Of a stretch of DNA of 64,000 nucleotides, positions 15,951 through 24,969 are shown piece by piece. Both the position numbers and the translations under genes were made by a program. Positions within the stretch are counted from its first letter, which is position 1, and every line of letters starts with the position of its first letter. Origin of the DNA: Streptomyces xanthochromogenes (lineage in GTDB: Bacteria; Actinomycetota; Actinomycetes; Streptomycetales; Streptomycetaceae); the NCBI RefSeq assembly GCF_014650455.1, contig NZ_BMUZ01000022.1, positions 1 to 64,000 on the forward strand. Reading direction: 5' to 3'. Below the pieces are notes generated by a model that had not been told where the DNA came from, made no database searches, and saw only the letters and a program-made list of their open reading frames with translations.

Positions 15951-17272
15951 AGCCCCGCCCGGCCTCCGCCCCGAAACCCGTCTCCACCCCCAGGCAGATC
16001 CCCACCCCGAGCCCGAGTGGTGGCCCGAAGCAGATCCCCACCCCGAACCCGAGCGGTGGCCCGAACCCGAGCGGTGACCCTGTGCACACCACGACCACCA
16101 CGACCACCACCCCCATAACCGGCGAACTCCTGCGCGGAGCAATCGAGTTGGAGCACACCGCTCACGGCGTGCTGCCGCACCGGCTGCCCGCGGCCGCCCT
16201 CGCCCGGGGCGCCGACGCCCAGGTCGCCATGGCCGAGTCCCAGCCCTCCGGCGTGCGCCTCGCCTTCCGCACCCGGGCCACCACCATCGAACTGGACACG
16301 CTGCCCACCAAGCGCGCGTACGTCGGCACCCCGGCCCAGCCCGACGGCGTGTACGACCTCGTCGTCGACGGGCGCCTGGCCGGCCGGGGCAGCGTCGGCG
16401 GCGGTCACACCCTGACCATCGACATGGCCGCCGGGACCGCCGACCACCGGCCCGGCGAGCCCGGCACCCTGTGCTTCACGGACCTTTCCGGCGAGGACAA
16501 GGACGTCGAGATCTGGCTGCCCCACAACGAGACCACCGAACTCGTCGCCCTGCGCACCGACGCCCCCGTGGAGCCGCTGCCCGACCGGGGCCGCAGGGTG
16601 TGGCTGCACCACGGCAGCTCCATCAGCCACGGCTCGAACGCCGCGAGCCCCAGCACCACCTGGCCCGCCCTCGCCGCGGCACTCGGCGGGGTCGAGCTGG
16701 TCAACCTCGGCTTCGGCGGCGGCGCCCTGCTCGACCCGTTCACCGCGCGGACGATGCGGGACGCCCCGGCGGATCTGATCAGCGTCAAGATCGGCATCAA
16801 CCTGGTCAACGTGGACGGGATGCGGCTGCGGGTGTTCACCCCGGCGGTGCACGGCTTCCTCGACACGATCCGCGAGGGCCACCCGACCACCCCGCTCCTG
16901 GTGGTCTCGCCCGTCCTGGCACCCATCCACGAGGACACCCCGGGCCCCTGCGCCATGGACCTCACGGCGCTCGCCGCCGGCAGGCTGTCTTTCCGGGCGG
17001 AGGGCGACCCGGCGGAGCGGGCGGCCGGGAAGCTCACCCTGAACGTCATCAGGGACGAGCTGGCCTCGATCGTGGCGGCACGGGCCACGGACGATCCCAA
17101 CATCCACTATCTGGACGGCCGTTCGCTGTACGGCGAGCGGGACGCGGCCGAAGTCCCGCTCCCCGACGCCCTGCACCCGGACGCCGGGACCCACCGCCTG
17201 ATGGGCGAGCGCTTCGCCGAACTGGCCTTCCGGCAGGGCGCATTCCGCCCCAGGGACGCCCAGGACGGCTGA
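15947..17272 (+). CDS. SGNH/GDSL hydrolase with Pro-rich N-terminus
   Basis: 441 residues. Residues 1-45 are a Pro/Ser/Gly stretch with two copies of QIPTPxPSGGP, then a run of eight threonines; no signal peptide. Next comes a beta-sandwich accessory domain (about 60-200), then an SGNH catalytic domain: nucleophile Ser in HHGSSISHGS, Gly/Asn of SVKIGINLVN, and the terminal dyad in DALHPDAGTH. The arrangement resembles SGNH carbohydrate esterases; substrate not identified. I start at ATG 15947 (ATGA overlap with the TetR stop); an ATG 12 bases earlier is also possible. Confidence 0.85.
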   Translation: MKPRPASAPKPVSTPRQIPTPSPSGGPKQIPTPNPSGGPNPSGDPVHTTTTTTTTPITGELLRGAIELEHTAHGVLPHRLPAAALARGADAQVAMAESQPSGVRLAFRTRATTIELDTLPTKRAYVGTPAQPDGVYDLVVDGRLAGRGSVGGGHTLTIDMAAGTADHRPGEPGTLCFTDLSGEDKDVEIWLPHNETTELVALRTDAPVEPLPDRGRRVWLHHGSSISHGSNAASPSTTWPALAAALGGVELVNLGFGGGALLDPFTARTMRDAPADLISVKIGINLVNVDGMRLRVFTPAVHGFLDTIREGHPTTPLLVVSPVLAPIHEDTPGPCAMDLTALAAGRLSFRAEGDPAERAAGKLTLNVIRDELASIVAARATDDPNIHYLDGRSLYGERDAAEVPLPDALHPDAGTHRLMGERFAELAFRQGAFRPRDAQDG

Positions 17273-17300
17273 CGGGAATCCGGCACGAGCCCTCGTCGGC

Positions 17301-18191
17301 CTAGTACGCCAGTTGCGCGATCTCCTCGGCCACCACCGCACAGGCGTCGGCCGCCGGGTCGATGAGCGGGAAGTGGCCGACACCCTCCAGGAGGGTCAGG
17401 CCCACCATCTCGCCCGCCTTCGCCGCCGCGTCCACGTAGGCCTCCGCCACGGCCTGGGGCACCACGATGTCCTCGCGGCCCTGCACGACGGCCGTGGCGA
17501 TCCCCGTCGGCAGCAGGGCGGCGGGGTCGGCGAAGGCGGCGCGTTCCCCCAACTCGCTTCCCTCGCCCAGGAGTTGCAGTACACCTCCGGAGCACACCGC
17601 GAGCTCGACCGCGGTGGCGAAGTGGGCGATGGGGGCGAGGCCCACGACGCCGCGCAGGGCCGCCGGGTAGGGGGTGTACCACGGGGAGTCGGGCGGCAGC
17701 ACGTGCCGGGCCGCGGCCCACAGGGCGAGGTGGCCGCCCGCCGAGTGCCCGGTCAGAACGGTGCGGCGCGGGTCGGCCTGCGGGACGGCGTCACGCGCCA
17801 GGGCGGGCAGTGCGTCCAGGGCCGCGGCCACGTCGTCGAAGGTGTCAGGCCAGCGCCCCGCCACCGGCCCTTCGCCGCCCTGCTGCGGCAGCAGACTCCC
17901 GCGCCGGTACTCGACGTTGGCGACGGCGAACCCGCGCCGGGCCAGGAAGTCGGCCAGCGGAGTGACGTGCGCCCGGTCGTAGGGGGCCCGCCAGGCACCG
18001 CCGTGCAACAGCACCACCAGAGGAGCGCCGGTGCCGGGTCCGCGCGGGGCGTAGAAGTCGATGACCTGGTCGGGATGGTCGCCGTAGGAGGCGGTGGCGT
18101 CGGGGGCGACGGCGGGGTGCGAGAAGGCGGAGGCCTCTTCGGCCGCGTCACGCTCCGCGGGATCCATGTCACGCTCTGCGGGATCCGTCAT
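17301..18191 (-). CDS. Alpha/beta hydrolase, candidate kynurenine formamidase
   Basis: 296 residues. Oxyanion motif HGGAW at 63-67, nucleophile Ser150 in GHSAGG, an acidic residue in QGREDIVVP and His in EGVGHFPL complete the triad. HGGxW is the motif of arylformamidases that hydrolyse N-formylkynurenine. It lies just downstream of tryptophan dioxygenase and kynureninase, so it could supply the missing middle step. The assignment rests on motif and context. A hairpin separates it from kynureninase, so it may have its own promoter. The N-terminus carries a duplicated DPAERDxDPAERD. Confidence 0.65.
   Translation of the reverse strand: MTDPAERDMDPAERDAAEEASAFSHPAVAPDATASYGDHPDQVIDFYAPRGPGTGAPLVVLLHGGAWRAPYDRAHVTPLADFLARRGFAVANVEYRRGSLLPQQGGEGPVAGRWPDTFDDVAAALDALPALARDAVPQADPRRTVLTGHSAGGHLALWAAARHVLPPDSPWYTPYPAALRGVVGLAPIAHFATAVELAVCSGGVLQLLGEGSELGERAAFADPAALLPTGIATAVVQGREDIVVPQAVAEAYVDAAAKAGEMVGLTLLEGVGHFPLIDPAADACAVVAEEIAQLAY
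18148..18189. repeat. 21-bp tandem duplication in the hydrolase N-terminus
   Basis: GTCACGCTCYGCGGGATCC occurs twice in a row at 18148-18189, in frame, and gives the repeated DPAERD of the encoded protein. Likely recent slippage; the second copy is dispensable to the fold. Confidence 0.75.
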
Positions 18192-18230
18192 TCCCAACCT
18201 TTCGCCAGGCCAAGCCGGTTGATCACCCGG

Positions 18231-18263
18231 GTGCCACGGACGCTACCAGGGCGTCCGCGGCAC
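18231..18263 (-). terminator. Terminator after kynureninase
   Basis: GTGCCACGGACGC (18231-18243) pairs with GCGTCCGCGGCAC (18251-18263) with one mismatch, 64 bases past the kynureninase stop and 40 bases before the next start. Confidence 0.65.
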
Positions 18264-18326
18264 ACCCGCGGGGCCGGTGCGCCGGACTCCTCCCGGCCCA
18301 CCGCCCCCGAACCCGGCCCGCTCGGC

Positions 18327-19517
18327 TCAGCCCAGCAGCGCCGCGAGTTCCGCCGCCGCCCGCTCCGCGTCCGCGAAGCCCACGTACAGCGGGGTGAAGC
18401 CGAAGCGCAGGACGTCGGGCCGGCGGAAGTCGCCGACCACGCCCCGGTCGATGAGCGCGCGCATCACCTCGCCCGCCCCTTCGCAGCTCAGGGACACCTG
18501 GCTGCCGCGCTCCGCGTGGGCGGCGGGAGTCACCGACGACACGCTGCCCGCCGGGACGTACGCCTCGACGCACTCCAGGAAGAAGTCCGTCAGGGCCAGG
18601 GACTTCGCGCGGACCGCCTCGACCGGGACGCCGTCCCACACGTCGAGGGCGGACTCAAGGGCCAGCATGGACAGGATGTCCGGGGTGCCGACCCGGCCCC
18701 GCGTGGCGCCGTCGCCCGGCACGTACGCCGGCCGCATCCCGAAGGGGTCCTCGTGCGAGTTCCAGCCGGGCAGCGGGGTGTCGAAGCGCGCCTGGTGGTC
18801 GGCGCGCACGTAGAGGTAGGCCGGTGAACCCGGGCCGCCGTTCAGGTACTTGTAGGTGCAGCCCACCGCGAAGTCGACGTCGTACGCGGCGAGCCCGACC
18901 GGCAGCGCGCCCGCGCTGTGGCACAGGTCCCAGACCGCGAGCGCCCCGGCCGCGTGGATCGCCGCCGTCATACCGGGCAGGTCGTTGAGGCGGCCCGAGC
19001 GGTAGTCCACGTGGTTGACCAGGACCGCGGCCGTACGCGGCCCGAGGGCGGCGACGATCTCCGCCGGCGCCAACGCCCGGATCTGACGGCCCGTCATGCG
19101 CGCTGCGGACTCGGCGACATAGCCGTCCGTGGGAAACGTCGAGGCGTCCACCAGGATCTCGTCCCGGCCCTCACCGGCCATGCGCACCGCCGCGACCAGC
19201 GCCTTGAAGACGTTGACGCTCGTCGAGTCGCCGACCACCACCGTGCCGGGACCGGCACCGATCAGCGGGGCGATCCGGTCGCCGATGCGCTCCGGCGCGG
19301 TCCACCAGCCGCTCTCCTCCCAGGAGCGGATGCGCAGGTGGCCCCACTCGCGTGCGATCACGTCCTGCATCCGTGCCGGGACGTGCCGGGGCAGCGCCCC
19401 CAGGGAGTTGCCGTCGAGGTAGACCACGCCCTCGTCGAGCGTGAACAGGTCTCGGTGCGGGGCGAGTTCGTCTGCGGCGTCCAGCGCCGCGGCCTTCTTG
19501 GCCAGCACCTCAGACAT
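18327..19517 (-). CDS. kynU: Kynureninase
   Basis: 396 residues, PLP-dependent. It cleaves kynurenine to anthranilate and alanine. YLDGNSLGALP near the N-terminus, DSTSVNVFK for the phosphate site and the PLP lysine in CTYKYLNGGPGSPA (near 223) are family hallmarks. The ATG at 19517 is inside the end of the TDO gene (8-base overlap), so the two proteins are co-translated. The pathway yields anthranilate, usable for tryptophan recycling or specialised metabolites. Confidence 0.96.
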   Translation of the reverse strand: MSEVLAKKAAALDAADELAPHRDLFTLDEGVVYLDGNSLGALPRHVPARMQDVIAREWGHLRIRSWEESGWWTAPERIGDRIAPLIGAGPGTVVVGDSTSVNVFKALVAAVRMAGEGRDEILVDASTFPTDGYVAESAARMTGRQIRALAPAEIVAALGPRTAAVLVNHVDYRSGRLNDLPGMTAAIHAAGALAVWDLCHSAGALPVGLAAYDVDFAVGCTYKYLNGGPGSPAYLYVRADHQARFDTPLPGWNSHEDPFGMRPAYVPGDGATRGRVGTPDILSMLALESALDVWDGVPVEAVRAKSLALTDFFLECVEAYVPAGSVSSVTPAAHAERGSQVSLSCEGAGEVMRALIDRGVVGDFRRPDVLRFGFTPLYVGFADAERAAAELAALLG

Positions 19518-20370
19518 GGCTGCGCGCGGTCCACAGCTCGGGGAAGACGCTCTTGGTGGCCCGCTTCTCCAGCCAGGCCACCCCGGCCGAACCACCGGTG
19601 CCGGTCTTGGCTCCCATGGCCCGCCGGGTCGCGACCAGATGGTCGTTGCGCCAGCGCCATACGAGTTCGCCGACATCGGTCAACGCCTCGCCCAGGCGCA
19701 CCAGTTCGGCGTTCTGGTCGCCCGTGTACAGCTCGGTCCAGACCGCCTCGACGCGGGCGTCCGGCTCGTACTTGAGGGTCAGGTCGCGCTGGAGGACCTC
19801 CGCCGGAATCGGGTAGCCGCGGCGGGCGAGCAGCGCGAGCACCTCGTCGTACAGGCTCGGCTCGCCCAGCGCCTTCTCCAGCTCGGCGTGCACCCGGGGC
19901 GCGCCCCGGTGCGGCACCAGCATCGAGGCGGACTTGTCCCCGAGCAGGAACTCCATCCGCCGGTACATCGCCGACTGGAACCCGGAGCCCTCGCCGAGCG
20001 CGGAGCGGTAGGAGTTGAACTGGGCCGGGGTCAGCTGCGCCAGCGGCGTCCACGAGGCGTTCAGGGCCTCCAGCTCGCGCACCGAACGCTTGAGGGCGTC
20101 GACGGCGACCGGAATGCGGTCCGCGCGCAGCGCCCGCGACGCGGTCTCCCACTCGTGCACGATGACCGTGAACCACAGCTCCATGACCTGGGTGGTGACC
20201 AGGAAGACCATCTCACCCGGGTCGTCGGAGCGCAGGTGCTGGAGGTGGGTGAGGACGTCCGCCTGGACGTAGTCCTCGTACGGAGTGGTGCCCTCGAAGT
20301 CCAGGTTCGGGGTCTCCGGCTCGTCACCCTCTTCGGGTGGCACGACCGGTTCGGACATCTTTGATGACAT
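19510..20370 (-). CDS. kynA: Tryptophan 2,3-dioxygenase
   Basis: 286 residues. A heme enzyme that opens the indole ring of tryptophan to N-formylkynurenine. Substrate-site segment FNSYRSALGEGSGFQS and the proximal heme His244 in WRWRNDHLVATRRAMG, followed by TGTGGSAG, are diagnostic. GAGGAGAC precedes the ATG. It is the first gene of a two-gene operon with kynureninase, with a recognisable promoter just upstream. Confidence 0.96.
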   Translation of the reverse strand: MSSKMSEPVVPPEEGDEPETPNLDFEGTTPYEDYVQADVLTHLQHLRSDDPGEMVFLVTTQVMELWFTVIVHEWETASRALRADRIPVAVDALKRSVRELEALNASWTPLAQLTPAQFNSYRSALGEGSGFQSAMYRRMEFLLGDKSASMLVPHRGAPRVHAELEKALGEPSLYDEVLALLARRGYPIPAEVLQRDLTLKYEPDARVEAVWTELYTGDQNAELVRLGEALTDVGELVWRWRNDHLVATRRAMGAKTGTGGSAGVAWLEKRATKSVFPELWTARSHV

Positions 20371-20445
20371 CGCTGTCTCCTCGATGTGTCCGGGTAGCGG
20401 TCCGCCCCTTCCTAGGTCGGCATCGGAGCCCCGGTCCCCACCCGC

Positions 20446-20475
20446 ATCATAAACACGGTTCCGTCCGCTTCGTCA
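20446..20475 (-). promoter_or_regulatory. Probable promoter of the TDO-kynureninase operon
   Basis: On the minus strand, TGACGA (20475-20470) and TATGAT (20451-20446) are separated by 18 bases, a good match to a vegetative Streptomyces promoter. The -35 overlaps the stop codon of the upstream DUF3152 gene. Confidence 0.55.
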
Positions 20476-21504
20476 GGGCACCGAGGGCCCCGTGACGAAC
20501 GTCCCGCCCGAGGTGTAGGGCCAGGCGTTGGACTTGCAGCCGTTCAGGCCCTTGATCTGCTGCATCATCACCGGGGCGAGCTTTCCGGCGCCCGGGCAGG
20601 CCATGTGCTGGTGGTAGCCGATCATGTGGCCTATCTCGTGGTTGATGATCAGGTGGCGGTACTCGGCGGGCGGCCCGTCGTACTGCGGCGAGCCCGTCAC
20701 CCAGCGCTTGAGGTTGACGATGACACCGCCCGTGACCTCGCAGTTCAGCTCGCCGCCGGTGTCGCCGTTGACCGCGCACAGCTTGTCCGTGGTCCTGGGC
20801 GTGGCGATCTTGATCACGACGTCGGCGCCGCCGGACACCAGCTGGAAGCGGCCCTTGCCGTGCGCGGCCCAGCTGCGCGGGTCGGACAGGATGCTCTGGA
20901 TGTCGAGCGCGGCCTGCTTGGCGGAGACGTCCACGCCGTCCTCGACCTGCACCTGGTAGCGGCGCAGCGGCCCGCCGGTGCCGACGATCCTTCCGGACGC
21001 CTGGGCGGTGGTGAAGGTGCCGGGCCCCGACAGCGGTACGGCGTCGGCTTTCGGGCTGCCCGAGGTGCCCGGCGACGGCGAAGGTTTGGCAGGCGGCGCG
21101 TCGAGGGGCAGCGGGGGCCGCTCCTCCATGGGGCTCGCGGCGATGTTGCCCGGCTCCGCGGCGGGCTCGTGGCCCCCGCCGCCGGGCCACTGGGCGAGCG
21201 CGACCCCGCCGATCAGGGTGGCGCCGAGCAGCGCGCCCACGACGAGCAGGACGCGCGGGCGCCCGGGTCCGCGTCCGTCCCGCCGTCGCGGTGGATGCTG
21301 CCGCTCACGCGCTTCCGTACGGCCGCCGACCGCGCCGGTACGGCCGGTGTTGCTGCGGGCGCCTCGCTTGCCCAAGACGGAGTTCTCCCCTTGTCCCCGG
21401 CTGGAGTTGGGGGGAGAGGAGTGGGGCCTCTGCGCCAGCCTGTCGATGCGGCCGGGCGCGCGATCGTGCCGTACGCGGCTGCCCGGGCCGTCCGTGTCAG
21501 ACAT
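20473..21504 (-). CDS. DUF3152 protein, membrane-anchored metalloprotease-like
   Basis: 343 residues: a long basic cytoplasmic N-terminus, one transmembrane helix (about 84-105, LLVVGALLGATLIGGVALA), a Pro/Ser linker, then the DUF3152 domain outside the membrane. HEIGHMIGYHQH at 289-300 resembles a metzincin zinc site, but the third histidine is at position 10 or 12 of the motif, not 11. PVMMQQ and C-K-S-N-A-W-P-Y follow as in the family. Two domain cysteines may form a disulphide. The start is uncertain: a TTG about 45 codons downstream has a better ribosome site (GGGGAGAA). Confidence 0.8.
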   Translation of the reverse strand: MSDTDGPGSRVRHDRAPGRIDRLAQRPHSSPPNSSRGQGENSVLGKRGARSNTGRTGAVGGRTEARERQHPPRRRDGRGPGRPRVLLVVGALLGATLIGGVALAQWPGGGGHEPAAEPGNIAASPMEERPPLPLDAPPAKPSPSPGTSGSPKADAVPLSGPGTFTTAQASGRIVGTGGPLRRYQVQVEDGVDVSAKQAALDIQSILSDPRSWAAHGKGRFQLVSGGADVVIKIATPRTTDKLCAVNGDTGGELNCEVTGGVIVNLKRWVTGSPQYDGPPAEYRHLIINHEIGHMIGYHQHMACPGAGKLAPVMMQQIKGLNGCKSNAWPYTSGGTFVTGPSVP

Positions 21505-21572
21505 ACAGATGTCACGGACGGCCAGGGCGTTCCCTTTCGGCCAGGGTTGGGGCGGGCCCCGGCCGCGGTGGC

Positions 21573-21986
21573 TCAGCCCAGGGTGTCGGCGGCGAGCATC
21601 GAGGAGTCCCGCAGGAAGGACGTGCAGCGCTCGTACTCGGCGTCCTCACCGATCGCCTGCGCGGCGCGCGCGAGGGCGTGCAGCGCGCGCAGGAAGCCGC
21701 GGTTGGGCTCGTGCTCCCACGGCACCGGGCCGTGCCCCTTCCACCCGGCACGGCGCAGCGAGTCCAGACCGCGGTGGTATCCGGTACGGGCGTAGGCGTA
21801 CGACTCGACGGTGCGGCCGCCGTCGAACGCGTCGTCGGCGAGCTGCGCCCAGGCGAGCGAGGAGGTGGGGTACTTCGCGGCGACGTCGGCGGGCGCGGTG
21901 CCGGAGGCCAGCAGTTCGCGGGGCTCCGGGTCGTCGGGCAGCAGGGTCGGGGCGGGGCCCCCGAGGAGGTTCTCGTGAATGGACAT
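21573..21986 (-). CDS. DUF3151 family protein
   Basis: 137 residues, soluble and helical. MSIHENLLGGPAPTLLPDDP followed by YAYARTGYHRGLDSLRRAGWKGHGPVPW is characteristic of DUF3151, an actinobacterial family of unknown function. ATG at 21986 matches the conserved N-terminus; longer versions extend into a repeat-rich region. Stands alone between the DUF3152 gene and a repeat. Confidence 0.88.
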   Translation of the reverse strand: MSIHENLLGGPAPTLLPDDPEPRELLASGTAPADVAAKYPTSSLAWAQLADDAFDGGRTVESYAYARTGYHRGLDSLRRAGWKGHGPVPWEHEPNRGFLRALHALARAAQAIGEDAEYERCTSFLRDSSMLAADTLG

Positions 21987-22079
21987 GCGGCCCAGTCTGC
22001 CACCGCGATTCCCCACGACCGGGCGCTGCACCGGGCCTCCCACCCGGCCCCCGGGTACCGACCCTTGACCGAACCGGTG

Positions 22080-22144
22080 CTGGGGCACCTACACCCCGCC
22101 CGGGAATTCCGCCCCCAGACCGCACCGGCACTGGGGCACCTACA
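22080..22144. repeat. Direct repeat CTGGGGCACCTACA
   Basis: The 14-mer CTGGGGCACCTACA is found at 22080-22093 and 22131-22144, each followed by a CCCG(C/T)CCGG-like sequence, upstream of the dispersed repeat copy 2. No gene lies here. Confidence 0.7.
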
Positions 22145-22157
22145 GCCCGTCCGGCGT

Positions 22158-22276
22158 TTGAGGACGAGCGCCCTTAAGGCGCGAACGGGGTCTGGGGCGG
22201 AGCCCCAGGGGGGACCCGGAACCAACCAACCCCGGGCAACGGGCGGGAGGGCGGGCAAACCGCCCCCGGCTAGGCC
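22158..22276. repeat. Dispersed 3'-end repeat, copy 2
   Basis: Homologous to 12402-12592: TTGAGGACGAGCGCC, the hairpin CTGGGGC-GGA-GCCCCAG at 22192-22208, CCGGAACCAACCAACCCCGGG, and the end GCGGGAGGGCGGGCAAACC...GGCTAGG. As in copy 1, the CTAG at the end supplies the stop codon of a minus-strand gene, here the MFS exporter. Confidence 0.85.
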
Positions 22277-23742
22277 GATTCGCCCCGGCCGGGCTCGATC
22301 GCCGGACCGGAGACCCCGGCCTGCATGCGGCACTGGGGCTCCGCGGACACCCCCTCCGGCCGCCGCACACTGAGCACGGCAACCAACGAGGCCAGCACCA
22401 GCGACCCCGCACACATCGGCATGGCCCGCCGGAACGTGGACCCGAACTCCGCCGCCGAGCGGTACGCCTCCGGCCCCATCCCCGCGGCCAGCGGCAACGC
22501 GGCGACCGCGATCAGGCCCGCCGCACGCGCGGCCGCGTTGTTGATGCCGCTGGCGAGCCCGGCCCGCCCCTCGTCGACCGAGGCGAGCACCGTCGCGGTG
22601 AGCGGCGCCACCAGGGTCACCATGCCGAGGCCGAGCACCACGAGCGCGGGCAGCACGTCCCGTACGTACGACGCGTGCTCCCCCACGCGCAGCATCAACA
22701 GCATCCCCGTCGCGCAGAGCAGCGGGCCGACGGTGAGCGGGATGCGCGGCCCGATCCGCTGGCCGAGCTCGCCGGAGCGGGCCGAGAGCAGCAGCATCAG
22801 AACGGTCGTGGGCAGCAGGGCGGCGCCCGCGCCGAGCGCCGAGTACCCGGCGACGACCTGGAGCTGGAGGGCGGCCAGGAAGAAGAACCCGCCGAAGGCG
22901 GCGTACACGCAGACCGTGACCACGTTGACCGCGGTGAACGTACGGGAGCGGAAGATGTCCGGCGGCAGCATGGGGTCGGCCAGATGCCGCTCACGCCGTA
23001 CGAACGCGCCGCCCAGCCCGAGCCCGGCCACTCCCGCCCCGATGACCAGGCGGGACGGGCCCTGCCCCGGGGCTTCGATCAGCGCGTACGTCACCAGGGC
23101 GAGGGTCAGCGCGCCGAGCGCGGCCCCGGTCACGTCGAAGCGCCCGGTGTGGACGTGCGGGTCGCGCGACTCGGGTACGTGGCGCAGGGCGACGGCCACG
23201 CACAGCACGGCGAGCGGCACGTTGATCAGGAAAACCCAGCGCCAGCCGGGGCCGTCGACCAGCCAGCCGCCGAGGAACGGGCCGACGGCGGCCCCCACCC
23301 CGCCGAGCCCGGACCACACGCCGACCGCGCGGGCCCGGTCGTCCGGGTGGAAGCCCGACTGGATGATGGCGAGGGAGCCGGGTGTGAGCAGGGCGCCGCC
23401 GATGCCCTGCAGGGCGCGGGCGGCGATGAGGACCCCGGCGTTGGGGGCGAGGCCGCACAGCAGTGAGCCGGCGGCGAACCAGACCACCCCGATCACGAAC
23501 ACCTTCCGCCGTCCGTACCGGTCGCCCAGGGCGCCGCCCAGCAGGATGAGGCCGGCCAGCGTCAGCATGTAGGCGTTGACGGTCCACTGCAGTACGGCCA
23601 TGTCGGTGTCGAGGTCGGCGCCGATGTGCGGCAGCGCGACGTTGACGACGGTCGAGTCCAGGAGGGCCATGCCCGAGCCGAGGACGGTGGTGAGCAGCAC
23701 CCAGCGGCCGGGGCCGGTGCCCATGCGTACGTTGTCCGCCAC
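22270..23742 (-). CDS. MFS transporter, DHA2 (14-TMS) drug exporter
   Basis: 490 residues with 14 predicted transmembrane helices. Motif A GGALGDRYGRRKVFVIG after helix 2, motif C-like GPFLGGWLVDGPGWRWVFLINVPLA, and the start LLDSTVVNVALPHIGADL are typical of proton-coupled DHA2 drug exporters. I place the start at GTG 23742, preceded by GGGGGA; ATG 23724 is the alternative. The frame stays open far upstream over the antisense of the next gene, which is a shadow. The cargo is unknown. The gene ends in the dispersed repeat. Confidence 0.92.
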   Translation of the reverse strand: MADNVRMGTGPGRWVLLTTVLGSGMALLDSTVVNVALPHIGADLDTDMAVLQWTVNAYMLTLAGLILLGGALGDRYGRRKVFVIGVVWFAAGSLLCGLAPNAGVLIAARALQGIGGALLTPGSLAIIQSGFHPDDRARAVGVWSGLGGVGAAVGPFLGGWLVDGPGWRWVFLINVPLAVLCVAVALRHVPESRDPHVHTGRFDVTGAALGALTLALVTYALIEAPGQGPSRLVIGAGVAGLGLGGAFVRRERHLADPMLPPDIFRSRTFTAVNVVTVCVYAAFGGFFFLAALQLQVVAGYSALGAGAALLPTTVLMLLLSARSGELGQRIGPRIPLTVGPLLCATGMLLMLRVGEHASYVRDVLPALVVLGLGMVTLVAPLTATVLASVDEGRAGLASGINNAAARAAGLIAVAALPLAAGMGPEAYRSAAEFGSTFRRAMPMCAGSLVLASLVAVLSVRRPEGVSAEPQCRMQAGVSGPAIEPGRGESA

Positions 23743-23786
23743 AGCACGACTGTCCCCCACCCCGCCCCTTCGCGAAACCCGGGGGG

Positions 23787-24935
23787 TCACCTCAGCCGGG
23801 TCAGTGCGCGGCACAGCGCCGACACGCCCGCCTCCGCCTTCCCCCGCGCACAGCCCACGTTCAGCCGCACGAACCCCGGCGCCCCGTACACCCCGCCCGG
23901 CATGATCGCCACCTTCTCCACGTCCACCAGCTCCCGCTGCAGCGTCCCCTCCGCCACACCCAGCGGCCGCAGGTCGATCCAGGCCAGATACCCGGCCTGC
24001 GGAGGAGCCCAACTCAGCTCGGGGAAGGCCGAGTCGAGGCGCTCGGCGACCAGCGCCAGGTTGCCCGCCACATACGCCCGGACGGCGTCCAGCCACTGCG
24101 CACCTGACCGGTACGCCGCGATGTGCGCCGTGAGGGAGAGGACGGCCGGCGAGGCGAGCCCCTCGCCCGTCTCCATCCGGCGGATGAACTCCGCGTGGTC
24201 CGCCGCGTCCCCGACGATCCCGTACGACCCGGTCAGGGCGGGGAAGTTGAACGACTTCGTGCCGGAGGTGATCAGCGCCCACCGGCCCCGCCCGAAACGG
24301 GTCCAGGGCAGGTGGCGGTGGCCGTCGTGGACGAAGTCCGCGTGTATCTCGTCGCTGATCACCGCGACCCCGTACCGCGCCGCGAGCGAGGCGAAGGACG
24401 ACAGCTCGGCCTCCGTCCACACCCGCCCGGTCGGATTGTGCGGCGAACACAGCAGGAGCACCCGGCTGCGCGGTCCGGCGAGCGCCGCCTCAAGGGCTTC
24501 CGGGTCGTCGAGCGGTACGCCGCGCAGCTCGCGTCCGAGGCCGTCGACCGCCTTGCGGAAGCCGTCGTACACGGGGGTGTGGACGACGACCGCGTCACCC
24601 GGCTCGGTCCACATCCGCAGCAGCTGGGAGAGCTGGTTGAGGACGGACGGCGCGTACACCAGGCGCGCGGTGTCGATCTCGGTGTCGTGGCGGGCGCGGT
24701 ACCAGTCGCGTATGGCCGAGCGGAACTCCTCGTTCTGCCAGTCGGTGTAGCCGAACACCCCGTGCGCGATCCGTTCCTGGAGCGCCGCGATGACCTCCGG
24801 CGGGGAGGGGAAGTCCATGTCGGAGATGGTGAACGGGAGCAGCCCGTCCGCCCCGAACCGGGTGGCCACCCCGTCCCACTGGATGCTCCAGGTACCGCGT
24901 CGGTCAACGGGGACGTCGAAGTCGTACGTGGTCAT
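23787..24935 (-). CDS. PatB/MalY-type C-S lyase (aminotransferase fold I)
   Basis: 382 residues, PLP enzyme. FTISDMDFPSPPEVIAAL at the N-terminus, SPHNPTGRVW, SDEIHADFV and PLP-lysine in SGTKSFNFPALTGS are typical of the PatB/MalY group, which cleaves cystathionine or other Cys conjugates to thiol, pyruvate and ammonia. Natural substrate not determinable. ATG 24935 follows a direct-repeat tract; the open frame continues through that tract but the encoded His/Arg/Thr repeats are not part of the family. Confidence 0.9.
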   Translation of the reverse strand: MTTYDFDVPVDRRGTWSIQWDGVATRFGADGLLPFTISDMDFPSPPEVIAALQERIAHGVFGYTDWQNEEFRSAIRDWYRARHDTEIDTARLVYAPSVLNQLSQLLRMWTEPGDAVVVHTPVYDGFRKAVDGLGRELRGVPLDDPEALEAALAGPRSRVLLLCSPHNPTGRVWTEAELSSFASLAARYGVAVISDEIHADFVHDGHRHLPWTRFGRGRWALITSGTKSFNFPALTGSYGIVGDAADHAEFIRRMETGEGLASPAVLSLTAHIAAYRSGAQWLDAVRAYVAGNLALVAERLDSAFPELSWAPPQAGYLAWIDLRPLGVAEGTLQRELVDVEKVAIMPGGVYGAPGFVRLNVGCARGKAEAGVSALCRALTRLR

Positions 24936-24969
24936 GGGTGCCTCTCTGAGCCTCTGAGCCTCTGTGCTT

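Noticed and set aside
23743..24450. Long N-terminal extension of the MFS transporter
   Set aside because: The frame is open only because it is antisense to the PatB-type gene; family proteins start near MGTGPGRW.
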